Source: Lateolabrax maculatus (taxonomy: Eukaryota > Chordata > Actinopteri > Acropomatiformes > Lateolabracidae). Taken from it: a stretch of 64,000 bases of DNA. Positions 23,569-35,080 of this stretch are shown here, one piece after another. Under the pieces are notes generated by a model, which saw only the letters and a program-made list of their open reading frames with translations, was not told the origin of the DNA and ran no database searches. Location: contig CM062196.1 of NCBI GenBank assembly GCA_031216445.1, positions 1,184,501 through 1,248,500 on the forward strand, given 5' to 3'. The stretch's first letter is position 1. Every line of letters starts with the position of its first letter. The position numbers were made by a program, and so were the translations under genes.

Positions 23569-26500
23569 GTCCTCTCACTCAGCTCTGTGGTTTTACAGCA
23601 GTGTGTAAACATGTGGTGACGTAGTGAAATAACAGTTTACAGATGTGGTGTCACTCATTCAGAATAATGGTGCTGGTCACACTCCAAACCAGAACTGTTG
23701 AGCATGACTTAATTTGATAGACAGATTATTGAATGTGTTAAATCTCACTCTATATTTAGTTTTTGTGTGTGTGTATAGAAGGTGTGACGTGTACACAACT
23801 CTCTGCCAAGACAAACTCCGCTCTACACAAAGACTAATAAAAAAAAAAATCAAGGAAAAACAGTCCTCCATAAAGAGTCTTTGTATTTGACATGAATTTA
23901 TTGCAAATTAGAGTTAGTTTCAAGAGTGAGGCGGCTATGATGAACTGATGTGAACTCTGACTCATCTGTCCCATCTAAACCAGTCTGAGGTCTTTGAGAA
24001 ACCAAGGTTTATATCCACAAAGACAGTCTTCTAGATAATCCAGCTCTGTTTATGTTAATTGTTCATTCATATTGTTTGTGCATTAACATAATGCCTATTT
24101 TTATTTTAATCTTTTGTTTGGTGACAGATTGAGTGACTTGTGGTGTGTTTCTTTTTTTATTCATTTTTCATGTGCTGCAGTCAGACTGAAGCTTCTTTCA
24201 GTGGCAGCAGCGTCTCAGTCGGCTCTGACCTGCAACGTCACACTACAAGCTGATGGTTCGTACAAATACGAGCTGTCCCGACCGCCCCGCTCAGCCAGCT
24301 GTACCACCTGCTTCGAAGACCACAAAGTAAGTCTGACACACTCGGCTTGGTTTCAAGCACTGTAGTGGTTTTCTTGTTCTGTGCTGTTACCTTGCTGTGG
24401 TGGAGAGGCTTGTGTGTTTCAAAGACCCTGAGAGCTGTGGTGGGAGTTTCCGCTCCCTGGGTTAGGGGGTCCAGCTGGGTATTGAAAGCAGCACAGTTAC
24501 TGAGTACACACAGGATGTGTTCAGGCCAGACGATCTGGCATATTTTAATGAATCGATATCGGCTGAAATAAAGCCGATTAAAACCCGATCCTTTCTTTAC
24601 CGAACTCTTCTGTTTTATCCTGCTGGTGTCGCAGCGCTGCTCTTCTTAATGACAGAGCAGCATTCAGAGTGTTTGAATTATTTACATTATTTCTGTCCTC
24701 TCTCGTTCAGCAGTTAACATGACATTGCCAGCAAATAAAAGGTTTTGGTCTCTCTGTAACTCTCCAAAAACCTCTTCTGGGAAATCCCCAGCTCTGAAAA
24801 TGTGTCGATCCATAGTTGAGTCACTCAGTTGTAATTTTAAAGTGATTGAAACTATCACTTGTAAGTGATTTGTGAACCTGTGACCAACGGTGCGGGTAAC
24901 GAGTTGCACCCCCGCCTTTTCTGTATTGTTTAACCGCGATGACAATTAAAAATATGTATATTATTCAAATTGTTTTGATACTGGGTTACTTTGGGTTTAG
25001 TGTAGTGTTGTGTGAAATGTGGCCAATAGGTCGTTTTCACAGAAGCCATTTTGACACGTCATTGCAGGGTGAACACAGGTGTAATTAATAACATTTATTA
25101 TGGCCCTGTTCCATTTAGGTGGGGCAGGGCGTGCTGGCTCACTGGGATGGCTTTGACACAAAAGCAAAATCGCATAATAATGATTAAACGTGTCTATAAA
25201 AACAAAGGTTTGTTTAATATGAATGGAATGCATACAAACGTGAAAATTGTAATCACACGTCAAATTGCACTGACACTTACAGGATCTTCGGTTTTCTATC
25301 CCGCTAAAAAGGGGCACGACCATGACGTTTGTCGAAGAACCGGTCTGATATACAGGTCACGGGGAGTGTAGTAGTAGTAGTAGTAGTAGTAGTATTTATC
25401 TGTATTTTATACTGTGAATTATCTAAACATCTTCTAACAAGCCTACCAGTCTGCAGCCAGCTTGCAGCTCGGTGAGGCTGTGTTTGGGCCCAGTGGTGCT
25501 TTGAGCTCAGAGCTGACCAAGCGGCGACCTCTGCGGCTGAAAAACAGCAAAAACTGCAGCTCCTCGAATGGCCCCGTGTGGCTCCAAAAGCGAGTCAATC
25601 TCCGAAAGACTCCCACGTTAAAATACCCAACTTTACAGCAGAAATAAACATGTTTTGGTTTTTATAGCTAATTTCCCCGTTCATGACAACTGCTCACCGA
25701 TTTAAATTACATGAAGGCTTAAAGTTATGCATAGTACTTTCCTTAAACCTGCATTCTTTGTAATGGCCAGCAGGGGGCGACGCTAAAAACCCAAATGCCA
25801 AAATGCCAAATTTGAGGCTTTAAAACGGTATTCTGCACACAGATGGTCGATGTCCACTCCTTTAATCAGTCTATGGTGCTAACACATCTTAGTTGCAACA
25901 AAATACCTCTACGTGCCCAAGTTTAAAGAACCAATGATTTCACGTGCTGATTAATTTGACTGTGCCACTTTGTGGTTGTTTGTTAGGTTGATTGTTGTTG
26001 TGAGGACTTTCACAGGCCGTTGCTGATAACAGCACTGAGAAATGGTGGTGAAAAATAATGCCTGAAATGTTTTGACGTAGTTCTATTCTAGTTGTTCAGA
26101 AGTTTTGCACCAATTGGTCTGATTGAGCAATCTTCTCTGCCAGTAAATTGCACCGGAAACTCCCTACAACTCCACTTAGGTCTCTTCTTCTTCTTCTTTA
26201 AAAAATGTGATGAAAAACAATTGTCCTGATCTCTGGAAATACCCCACTATCATGATGGTCTGTGTAAGTAAATATGTATTTATTATTCTCAAAGAAATGA
26301 AAACTTGTCTTTGTGACAGAAGTGCTTAACGAGGTGATCTGACTTCCTAATGAACCCGTCTGTGTTTACCTTCCAGGAATTGGTCATCGCCCGGGACTCG
26401 GACTATAATCAAACTCTGGTCAAAAATCTGACGAACCATAGCATCTTCCTGAAACACTGCTTCAACCACATACGTTACACAAAGGACTGTTCCGGGGTAA

Positions 26501-29500
26501 ATAACTACTTTTTATCCAGATTCAGTGCCAACATCAGACACTAACAAACTCAAACCAGCTCCGGGCTCCAAATGTGAACATTTTCCACGAGATCCCCAGA
26601 TTTCTGTCTAACCAGCCTGATGAGGAAAGTGTTCAGAGCTCAGGAGTGTTTGTGGCAGCAAGTCAAAACACGTTTTCTCTGTTGAATTAAATTAAGAAGA
26701 CTGAATTAATAAGAATAACCAATCAGTATCAAATGTGCCTCGTAGACTTCACAAATGTGGTGACATGCAACTGCATTTAATAGCACAAAGTAAATTTTAT
26801 TTTACTAAAACAGAGAAACAGAGTCACATTTCATCAGTCCTTCCAATATGTGTTGAAATATTTCACTAAAAACCACAAATGTGAACCAACATGATAAATA
26901 TGCACAAAATAATATGTAGATATACAACCTTTATCTCCAGCAGGCCACTTCTGCACGTCCATCTGATAACAAGAAGCACATTATTTGTACCCATTCCTCC
27001 TCCCACTCAGACCTGCAACATGTCCGGGCATGTTCACTCTGCACTTCCTCACTTCCTGGTCTTTATTTCCACAGCAAATACTGAAATTGTGTGATTAGTA
27101 AAAAAAATGTTTAAAGTTACTGACTCTTAAATGAAACGGTGGCTATTTTCGCCTGCAGATCTTTGGAAAGTTGTTGCATTAGCAGTATATTTGTGCACAT
27201 TTTTGCAGATCAGTGTAATATTTTACTTTTAGCACTAAGCGCTCATTCTTCTCTGTGTCTCATCCTTTCTGTAGGAGTTTGAGGAAGCTGACTGCAGAGG
27301 TGAGTGTCACAGAAGCTGCACAATAACCACATCATTAAACGTTTCAGTTATCTGCCCACGCAGACACAAGACTTGCTGTTCATGATGTGGGAAGTTTCAC
27401 ACTAATAGAGCTAAATGGTTTCTGGTGCTCTGCACTTTAAAAAGTTTCATCAGTTACAACCTTTTGAATGTTTCAGCTGACCACATTTTCCAAATAATAA
27501 AAAAAAGCAACATTTACTTAAGTATTGTACAGTTTTTTGGTACATTTTTTTCTCCTACTTTAATACTTCTACTTCACTCCATTTTCAGAGGGGAATATTG
27601 TTCTGTTTACTCCACACTTCATGTACCTGACAGATAGTTACTGTTCAAATTCAGATTTTACATAAAAAGAAGAACTAATAAATAAAAAAATGCATTAAGA
27701 TTAAACCAGTAGGTCCCAGCCTTTCTGGCTTGTGACCTCTTACAATAAATCTGTGTGTATTTGCATCCACATGTTTTTATGTGAATTTTAGTTAGCGTAT
27801 AAAAACGAAAATATCACAAACAGCGGTTTCCTGTTGGTCTTTTCATGTAGTTTTCAGTCATTTGAGCTTTGACTTGAGCTCTATAACGAGTTGGATGGAA
27901 ACTTGGCTAATGCCCACTTTCGTTTCGACAAACTGAAGCCTAATTTTTGTAATAATCTTAATGAAAACTTCAACATGACAGAGAAATGAAAATCCATCTA
28001 CTCTTCTTACTCTTTACTCTTGTCATCAACACATTTACTGATTTGTTCCCATTTCTCGTGTTTTTTTAGTGAACTGCAGCCGTCTCTTGGACCATCTCCC
28101 AACCACCGGTGAGCCGCATGTTTCCTCTACACATTTACTGAAGTTTGTGGTTTCAGATGTTTGCTTGAGGCTTTAAAACCGGTATTTATGGAGATCAGGG
28201 TGAACAAAGTGCAGGACTGAGACTCTAGAGTCCTGCCTGTGGGTGGGACTACAAAAGCCCTTTGGTTAAGGTTCGAGAAATGATTGTGACGGACTGTTAA
28301 TAATCATGTTGTGTCTGATGTAACTGTGGACTTTTACTGTATTAAAACAGATCAGGATCTTTCACGAACTTTAACCAAGTCTTGCCAACGCCTTAATAAT
28401 CCTGAAGTCACTGCAAGCATTGCAAAATGGTGCATTTTGATGGAAAATATGTTGTCAGTGAACAATTAACACCATTTCCTCTTTGTGTTAATGTAAAATG
28501 TAATCCTTTCTGCATTACATTTCCCTCAGAATGTAGTTGTATATACATTTCTGGGATAAAATGCTGCAAAAAAACAGTCTTGGATTTGAATATTTCACGT
28601 CAGTGTTGGAAACTTCAATGGTTTTCCACCAAGAATAATAATTAAAAAAAAACTGTAAAGCTGTACTTTTAAAAATCAGAGATACACACAAAAAAAGATT
28701 AAGGTCAGATGCTTTGCGCAAATCTCATGCACCCTACATCTACACTTGGATTTAATAATTTAAATATAATAAGTTTCCTGTATGTTTTAGAGTTGAGCAA
28801 GTTGATCTCTCTCTTTTTTTTTTTTTTTTTTTGGTAGTTATCTGGAAGTAAGTTAACAGAAACACCTGTGGTTACAAACTTACTGTTCCAAAACCTCAAC
28901 TAGATTTTCTGAGAATGTGACTTTGACAGATGGTGTATTTCTAGTAAAGCCCCGCCTAGTGTTCAGATATAAGATTTATTCCCCCCTCAAACTATTTTGT
29001 AAAACTGGGTTTAGTACTAGTTACTTTCATCAAATGACTGTGTGCTTGTCTTGTAAACACCTTTTGAGTGTATAGGTAATAAAATCAAGGTTCATTATTT
29101 GTCATTTACAACACAGGGTTGCAAAACAAACTGAAAGTTGTAGACCCTTCATGCCACACAATCATAGAACATATATACAGGTAATTACATTTAGAACAGG
29201 ATCAAATATAAACTAAAAACAATAGTTATTTATATACATAATATATACACGTATGCACCCATTTATCCCTTTTGCTTCCTGTTGTATTTGCTTTTGGAGC
29301 TTCAGGCAGCCATTCCTTTTAGATTATATACTGTATGCAGGAATGCAGTCGGCCCACATACCTCACCTCTCCGCTCAGCCAGTTAAATGTACCACGTATT
29401 TATTCCGAAACAACACTAAACAAAGAGGGAAGATAACACAAGTTGCCAATAACAAATACTTTTACTTAAATAAAATATCTGAGTACTAGTACTACTACTA

Positions 29501-30456
29501 CTACTACCACCACTGAAAGAAACTAAGATGCCAAAAAGAGCCAGTGGAGAGAAAAATAGAGCTTGGCTTCTATTTTCAGTAGCGTAGTAGATAATCAGAG
29601 TCACTCACTGGACCTTCAGATTCCTGAAGGGAGAATCTGGGGAAGTATTTTTAACAAGTGGCTTCTAAACGGCCGTTTACAAACCAACGGGTGACGGAGG
29701 CTACGTCCACTTGTGTTATACAGTCTGTGGTTAATACCAGGGGCAAATGGGATTAATATAAACATTTACTTTGATAAATGTATAGTAAATAATGAATGGC
29801 AGGTAGAGCTAATATTTGTGGAATGGACGTGTAACAAAGCCGACAGTAGAGAGATGACAGTAAATGAATCTCTATAAAACATTTGTATATAAAACTCTTC
29901 AAGTGTATAACAAAACAAAACAAAACAACAGAACAAAGGTGTCATAAACCAAAGAATTGGAGGAATGTCGACCTGATATTGGTGCTAGATGAACAGTCAG
30001 CGGATGAATAAAGTTATTACAATTCATCCTGAGGGGAACATGAATATCTGAGCCACATTTCATCACAATCCATCCAACTGTTGTTGAGATATTTCAGTCT
30101 GGAGCATACAAGATGGACATTTCCATCCCTAGAGATGACATCACTAACTCATTGACAATGTTTTTGTAATAATTAATATTTGTAATAATAACATGATATG
30201 AACTGTTCCCTCTTGTCTTTGTCTCCTTTCAGTAAACACCACCTTGAACTGTCTCAGTGGGAGTTGGTGTCCGACCCAGCAGACACTCTGTTTTGTTATC
30301 GCTGGAATCTGTCTTCTAGCTATCTGTGTCTTTGTGGGTCTGTTTGTCTGGATGTGCATCTCCAAACGCAGAATGAGACAATCTGTGGTCCAGACAGCTT
30401 CATACTCTGCTGTGAATGAGCAGATTAAGGCTGTTGAACCAATGTACATAGTATGA
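20936..30456 (+). CDS. Gene A: unrecognised single-pass membrane protein (whole span, 6 exons)
   Basis: Joining 20936-20963, 24181-24326, 26377-26496, 27275-27299, 28070-28108 and 30233-30456 gives 582 nt, or 193 residues. Every junction is GT-AG and in phase (phases 1, 0, 0, 1, 1). The N-terminus MKLLLILLT starts a signal peptide. The ectodomain (about 24-135) has nine cysteines (27, 50, 53, 86, 96, 105, 109, 126, 132) and six N-glycosylation sequons (N28, N69, N75, N78, N108, N121). A transmembrane helix spans about 139-162, followed by basic SKRRMR and a 25-residue tail with two tyrosines (SYSAV and PMYIV at the very end). It is therefore a type I surface protein. I do not recognise the family. 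A motif D-G-x-Y-x-Y, RP, SCxxCF is shared with gene B (46-51 kb). A receptor or adhesion role is only a guess. Confidence 0.8.
21116..21137. repeat. Poly-C tract (22 C)
   Basis: An uninterrupted run of 22 C, about 85 bases downstream of the end of the GT microsatellite at 20,990-21,028. Confidence 0.95.
22800..23570. repeat. Large compound GT-rich repeat
   Basis: About 770 bp of (TG)n with TGTCTGTG, TGTTTGTG, TGATGTGCGTTG and TGCGTG variants, showing higher-order repetition of TGTGATGTGCGTTGTGTGTT words. His-Thr or Cys-Val 'proteins' read from it are artefacts. Confidence 0.97.
24181..24326 (+). CDS. Gene A exon 2
   Basis: It follows a long pyrimidine tract and TGCTGCAG. It encodes VRLKLLSVAAASQSALTC, then the motif DGSYKYELSRPP and SASCTTCFEDHK. 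The donor is AAA|GTAAGT, phase 0. A second acceptor (TTCTTTCAG, exon from 24202) keeps the frame and drops seven residues (VRLKLLS), giving a cleaner signal peptide. Either may be used. Confidence 0.78.
24327..26376 (+). other. Gene A intron 2
   Basis: A (TAG)n tract lies at 25,370-25,393, and a fragment of the CAGCAGGGGGCGAC dispersed repeat at about 25,765. No other gene is visible. Confidence 0.6.
26377..26496 (+). CDS. Gene A exon 3
   Basis: Forty residues, ELVIARDSDYNQTLVKNLTN onward to YTKDCSG, between TTCCAG and GG|GTAAAT, phase 0 on both sides. It carries three sequons and two cysteines. Confidence 0.8.
27275..27299 (+). CDS. Gene A exon 4 (micro-exon)
   Basis: Twenty-five nucleotides encoding EFEEADCR, between CTGTAG and AGAG|GTGAGT, phase 0 to phase 1. 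Its small size makes it less certain, but skipping it would break the frame to exon 5. Confidence 0.65.
27300..30232 (+). other. Gene A introns 4-5 (around exon 5)
   Basis: It contains a copy of the TACTT/AGTAC dispersed repeat (27,510-27,660), a T-rich run (28,814-28,832), a fragment of the TATACAGTCTGTGG repeat (29,660-29,740) and the TTTCAGTCTGGA repeat (about 29,950-30,150). The only exon seen is exon 5. Confidence 0.55.
28070..28108 (+). CDS. Gene A exon 5
   Basis: Thirty-nine nucleotides encoding VNCSRLLDHLPTT, after TTTTTTTAG and before ACCG|GTGAGC, phase 1 on both sides. It supplies one sequon and one cysteine. Confidence 0.7.
30233..30456 (+). CDS. Gene A exon 6 (membrane helix, tail, stop)
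   Basis: It follows TCTCCTTTCAG. It encodes VNTTLNCLSGSWCPTQQ, a hydrophobic helix (LCFVIAGICLLAICVFVGLF then VWMC), SKRRMRQS and a tail ending MYIV with TGA at 30454-30456. Confidence 0.82.
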
Positions 30457-31071
30457 GTTAAATGGTACAACACAACAGTGGCTGAACAAGGATGAAAAGT
30501 CATCATATATATCATTCTAAATGTGGCCGCTGTTGTATGAGAATAATACTCTTTTTTTAATCACTTTTATTATATACACAAGAGGAAAATAAGTTAAATG
30601 TGCATAGGCTGTGATACTATAACAATAATATCAATATATTTTTGAAAGCCAAAGCTAAAATTGTGGTTTTAAGAAGCGTTTTGCTCAGAGAGGTTGTTCC
30701 AAAGTCCAAGAGGCCAAAAAGAGACGGTCAAGATGGTTTTGCATACGACGGGATTTAAAAGAAAAAAAAAAAAAGGAAGGAAAAATCTGTTTAAAATGGT
30801 GCTTTTGAAGCCTGATTTTCTCAGATTTTAAGTTTTTATAACTTAATCTGTTTTCCTTTTGTTTTCTTTTCACTATTTTAAATGAGCTTCAGTGGTCAGC
30901 CTGGTCTGGAAAGACCAGGACGGACTTTTCCGAGGGTCTCAGGCTCATTCAGGGTTTTAAGCTCAGTCAATAGGAGCCAGTTCAGAAAACAGGATTTTTC
31001 TCAGCTTTTGGACAGAGCCAGGCTAACTGTCCCCCCCTACCACCGTCTCCAGCCTTGATGCTAAGCTACGC

Positions 31072-32329
31072 TAACTGGCTGCTGGCTGTAGCTACATTGT
31101 TAGTGCACAGACATGAGAGGCATCAACCTGAACATCTGACTCTCAGCAAGAAAGAAAGTTTATCTCCCAAAATGTCAAACTATTCCCTTTAACGGTTTGG
31201 AGGAAGAACGACCAACTCCGAGGTTGTTCGGACGTAATACGATGATTCTTGCAGTAAAAAGTGATACTTGTGGACATTAAAACAAGAAAGCTTTAAATTT
31301 GTTTCAGGAACGGTATAATAACTTCAAACTTAGTGCTCAGTCACATCAAAAAGTAACACAATGAAAATAATTTGCTTGTCCTTGAAGAATAATCGATGCT
31401 GTAAGCTTTGCAACGTAGTGATTACTTGTTTGGCTAACATGCTATCTAGACAGCTGCGTGAGCTGGTCTCCTACAAGTTTGCTAAATATTATTTGGCACT
31501 CTTGCTTCCCTCAAAGGTCAGGACTGTCTTGATACTTTGCAAATAGGAAACGCTGTGCATTTATGTGTCAAAGTTCACGAAAGCTCCGAGATAAATCGAT
31601 AAATTCTGGTGTGATTGGGTGCTACGAAGTTTGACTGTTTTGTAAACCCTGAAAACAGTTATGGAGTCCGTTAATTTGATTCAGGTCTTTCGAGACGTAA
31701 ACGTAGAGCTGCGTGTCATTTGCGTAAAAAAGTAGGAACTGATGCCACGTACAGATGAGGACCAAGGTCAACAAGTATATGTCTGTAATAGACAGTAATA
31801 AGTATAAGTCTGATTTAATTTTTAACCTCAACCTTCTGTTGCAGAAAGCAATCTTGCAATATCCACTCAAATTTATTTTTGTCTTTGTGGCTTGTGGCAG
31901 TAAACTTCCCCTCAGCACTAGATCTGGAGGTATTCCCCACCCCAATACCGTCTTAAGTAAGACTGCCCATATTTGCTGAGAAAGCATGTGATATGTGAGT
32001 CAGCAGACAGTTTTTAATGTTTAAGGACTTGTTAATGAAAGTCACACACTTCTCTTGAGTAGTTATACTCATTCGTATCTCAATGATCAGGCTGCTCAAA
32101 GGTTAGTTAGTGTGTTACATTTTCAAACCTCTGCTCCTCTTGGGCCGTACGTAAGTCAAACGTTATGAAAATATACTGCGGGTCTTTGCTCCCAGTATAT
32201 GAACATGGCTGCAGTTCTCAAACTACCAGATTTCTCCCAAACTATCCAGCAAGTCAAGCCTCTGAGGTTTTCATAAATCAGAGGCTGAAAATAAGCCTCT
32301 CTGTTGCAGAATTATGTTTTCCAGACTTG
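31072..32329. other. 1.26 kb segment present only in copy 1 of the array
   Basis: Copies 2 and 3 run from GATGCTAA directly into TGCCTCGATGAAATCTCGC, while copy 1 continues GCTACGCTAACTGGCTGCTG, the normal continuation of a common fish repeat. Copy 1 is therefore ancestral here, and the other copies carry a deletion with a short filler. Confidence 0.8.
31622..31987 (-). mobile_element. Decayed non-LTR retrotransposon reverse-transcriptase fragment
   Basis: The minus-strand frame contains FYANDTQLYVYVSKDLNQ, a changed form of the YADDTQLY catalytic block of LINE reverse transcriptases (first Asp of the pair replaced by Asn). The surrounding sequence is short and degenerate. Clade (L2/CR1/Rex-like) not determined. 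Confidence 0.6.
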
Positions 32330-33849
32330 AAATCTCGCATCCATAACTGAGGTTGCGAGATGTGGTCTGGTTGTAGAGGAGCTGGTCTGGTTGCTTCACC
32401 TGATATTTTTATCAGGTGGTTTAGGAATCTCAGCTGGATACTTAGCTGATATTCTTGTCCAGATTCAGTGCCCTGACACACCAAGCTGACCTCAAAGAGC
32501 TGATGTCGCCAAAGGACGACTGGTCCAACGCAGTCTCAACGCAGTTGCGACTTGTGTCTAAACAGCTTTACCAGGTCTTTTTATTAGAGACTTCTGTCCG
32601 AAGGAAAACCTGAATAGAAATTGGCGAAATCACTTATTTTTTCGATTTCTGTATACTTGAAAGAATAGTGATTTAGTCATTAACCAGCAGAATTTCCAAG
32701 CTGCTGTGTTGCAGTGATAAAATAATTTGGAATTCTTTGTTTTTTATACTCAAGACCCAGTAGCTAAATTCCTGTTATAAAGAATCAAGAAGCCATTGAC
32801 TGTGAAAGTCAGTATTTCAGCATCAATCAAAACAAGCATGCAGAAAATTTTACTTTTATCAGCTTCCCCATATCATGTCCAGTTATTGGAATATATATAT
32901 ATATATAATATTTTAACTTATCAGTGTAATCATTATGAATCATGACCTGGACTATTTGGAGCAAGAAGCTCGTGAAAACTCAATTTAGTTGCTTCCTAAT
33001 GTTCAAAGCTAAACCGCCGGTGGTCAGCCATAAACACTCAACCGTGGCCCAACAGTCCCCAATGACTAATGGTTGGCTTGGTGTATCAGGGCTTTCAGCT
33101 CCGACAACTGCAACAAATAAAAAGGATTCAGATCCTAAATCCCGAACGTCACCAGCCTCCAGTTATACTGGAGGTCAAAGGTCAGGTCACAGCATCTACA
33201 TAAATGACTGGATGAATAATGCAGTGACCAAAAAGTGATCCATGGTTGACAGAGTAAGGGAATGGACCTGAAAAAAAGGAAGATAACTTCCTATCAGGTT
33301 ATTGGACTGTAACACCACAAGATGTGGTTTAAGACAGTCACAGCTGATAGATAGTGTTATTAAACTTCCGCTGTGGAAGCTGGGAGATATTATTCATTAT
33401 AATTATTATTATAATAGTCATATAATACCTGGTAGAGTTCCTGTATCGTACAGAGATGTTCAATGTGTGATATGAACACTAAATGAACGTACAACCATGA
33501 AGTTTGTGCATGTTTTAACATGTACATGTTTGATCTCATGGCTCCTGGACTCAATATATATAAATATTAATGATATTAATAAATATAAATGTAGGGTTCA
33601 AGCTTTTTATTTCCTCTTTTAAGCTTATGTATACTTTTTGATTTATTGTGCTTTTGTCTTACCTTGTTCTCCCTTTTCCATATGTTTAATCTATTTTTGT
33701 TGATGTGAAAGTCAACAAAATGTTTTTTGTCAAATATGTTGAAAATGTTTAAACCATGTGGGTTCAACTCCAGAGTTTCTGCTACTTCAAGCTGCTTTAA
33801 TTGATTTTGGGGGCAAAACAACCTGAAAACACGACATGGACATTAATGC

Positions 33850-34120
33850 TGCAACTAAGGATCATTTTTATTATTGATTAATCTATATAGTGGCAGAAAG
33901 TTGTGAGCAATACCCAAGGCGACGTATTCAAGTCAAAGATATTCAGTTTACTATCATATATAATAAAGAAAAGCATCAAATCCTCACATTTGAGAAGTTG
34001 TAACCAGCAAATGTTTGGCATATTTTGCTTGATAAATGATGATTAATCAATTGATTGATTTTCAAAATAGTTGGCAAAACACTGAGACAAAAACAGTGTG
34101 CAGCAGCAACTTGGGTGCTC
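33850..34120. repeat. Dispersed GATTAATCAATTGATTGAT repeat (once in each array copy)
   Basis: It starts CTGCAACTAAGGATCATTTT and contains GATGATTAATCAATTGATTG and TCAAAATAGTTGGCAAA. It recurs at about 38,250-38,520 and 42,647-42,917 because it is part of the tandem unit. A diverged relative lies at 17,000-17,200. Confidence 0.6.
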
Positions 34121-34869
34121 AACAAGGCTGAAAAGTTTCCCTTCCCCCTTTTTAACAAGTGACTCCTTTTTAAATACAGTCTAATTTGATCTGTTCTTAA
34201 CATAAAGATATTGATTAATGCAGCTTTAGAGACAATGTAGTATTCATGATGCCCAGAGGATGTAATTCATGGATTCAATTGTTCTCTGTATCACCATCCT
34301 GAGGTCAAACTTTACTTTTTTTAAATTATTGATTCATCAATGTTTAAAATGACTAAAGCACCATTTAACCTTATCTTCAATCATGTAATTCCCAATAAGT
34401 AAAAGTGACTATGGATTTGTATGTTATTTTGTAAATAGGACCTGATTATAAAGTTGAAATGGAGATTAATCTTTCTATTTTCTTTTTGGTTTAATGTCTC
34501 TGAAATTATTTGACATATATCTATGTGGCTTTATTTGCGGTAGAGTGTTTTCTGCTTAATAAAATGATTTAAAATATCTGTCAATCGTCTCTTTTCAATT
34601 GTGAATGACCTTAAGTATTTACTGATGATAACATTCTCCACATTACACTTTTAAACGTTTATTTTTTTATTAATACTCTGCAGAGGCCTTTTAATGTCTT
34701 CAGAAAGTCTTCAGAAAGACATCTTGTGGTATCCAGTCAGATGACCTAATGTGATTTATTGATCTTTTACATTGCTGTAAAATTAGTTTGTTTACATCAG
34801 ATATTTTATTTACGATCAAACATAAAAAGCTGATTTTTTATCTACTTATAGAAAACTTCTTTATTGTAC

Positions 34870-35080
34870 GCAGCTTTGGAACGTAACCAAGTATATTTTC
34901 TGAAGTACTGTGTGCTAAACTACAAATTCAAGGTACTTATACTTCAATTTTGTATTAACATTTTGTGTTCCTTAATACTTTTACTCCATCTCAGAGGCAA
35001 ATATTGTACTTTTTACTTCACTACATGTATCTGACAGCTGTGCGTAGACTTTACATGAGTAAAAATACTGATTTCTTTGG
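34870..35080. repeat. Dispersed TACTT/AGTAC repeat (once in each array copy)
   Basis: GGAACGTAACCAAGTATATT through TACTTTTTACTTCACTACAT and TATCTGACAGCTGTGCGTAG. It is the same family as the arms at 5108-5262 and 6216-6397, and recurs at about 39,268-39,480 and 43,665-43,880. Confidence 0.7.

Larger units (their letters stand above)
20964..24180 (+). other. Gene A intron 1
   Basis: A 3.2 kb intron holding a (GT)n tract (about 20,990-21,028), a 22-base C run (21,116-21,137) and the 770 bp GT-rich block at 22,800-23,570. No further exon is evident. Confidence 0.6.

Noticed and set aside
22716..23612. Long His/Thr-rich and Cys/Val-rich open frames (up to 298 codons)
   Set aside because: Pure translation of the GT microsatellite block; stop codons are simply absent from the repeat.
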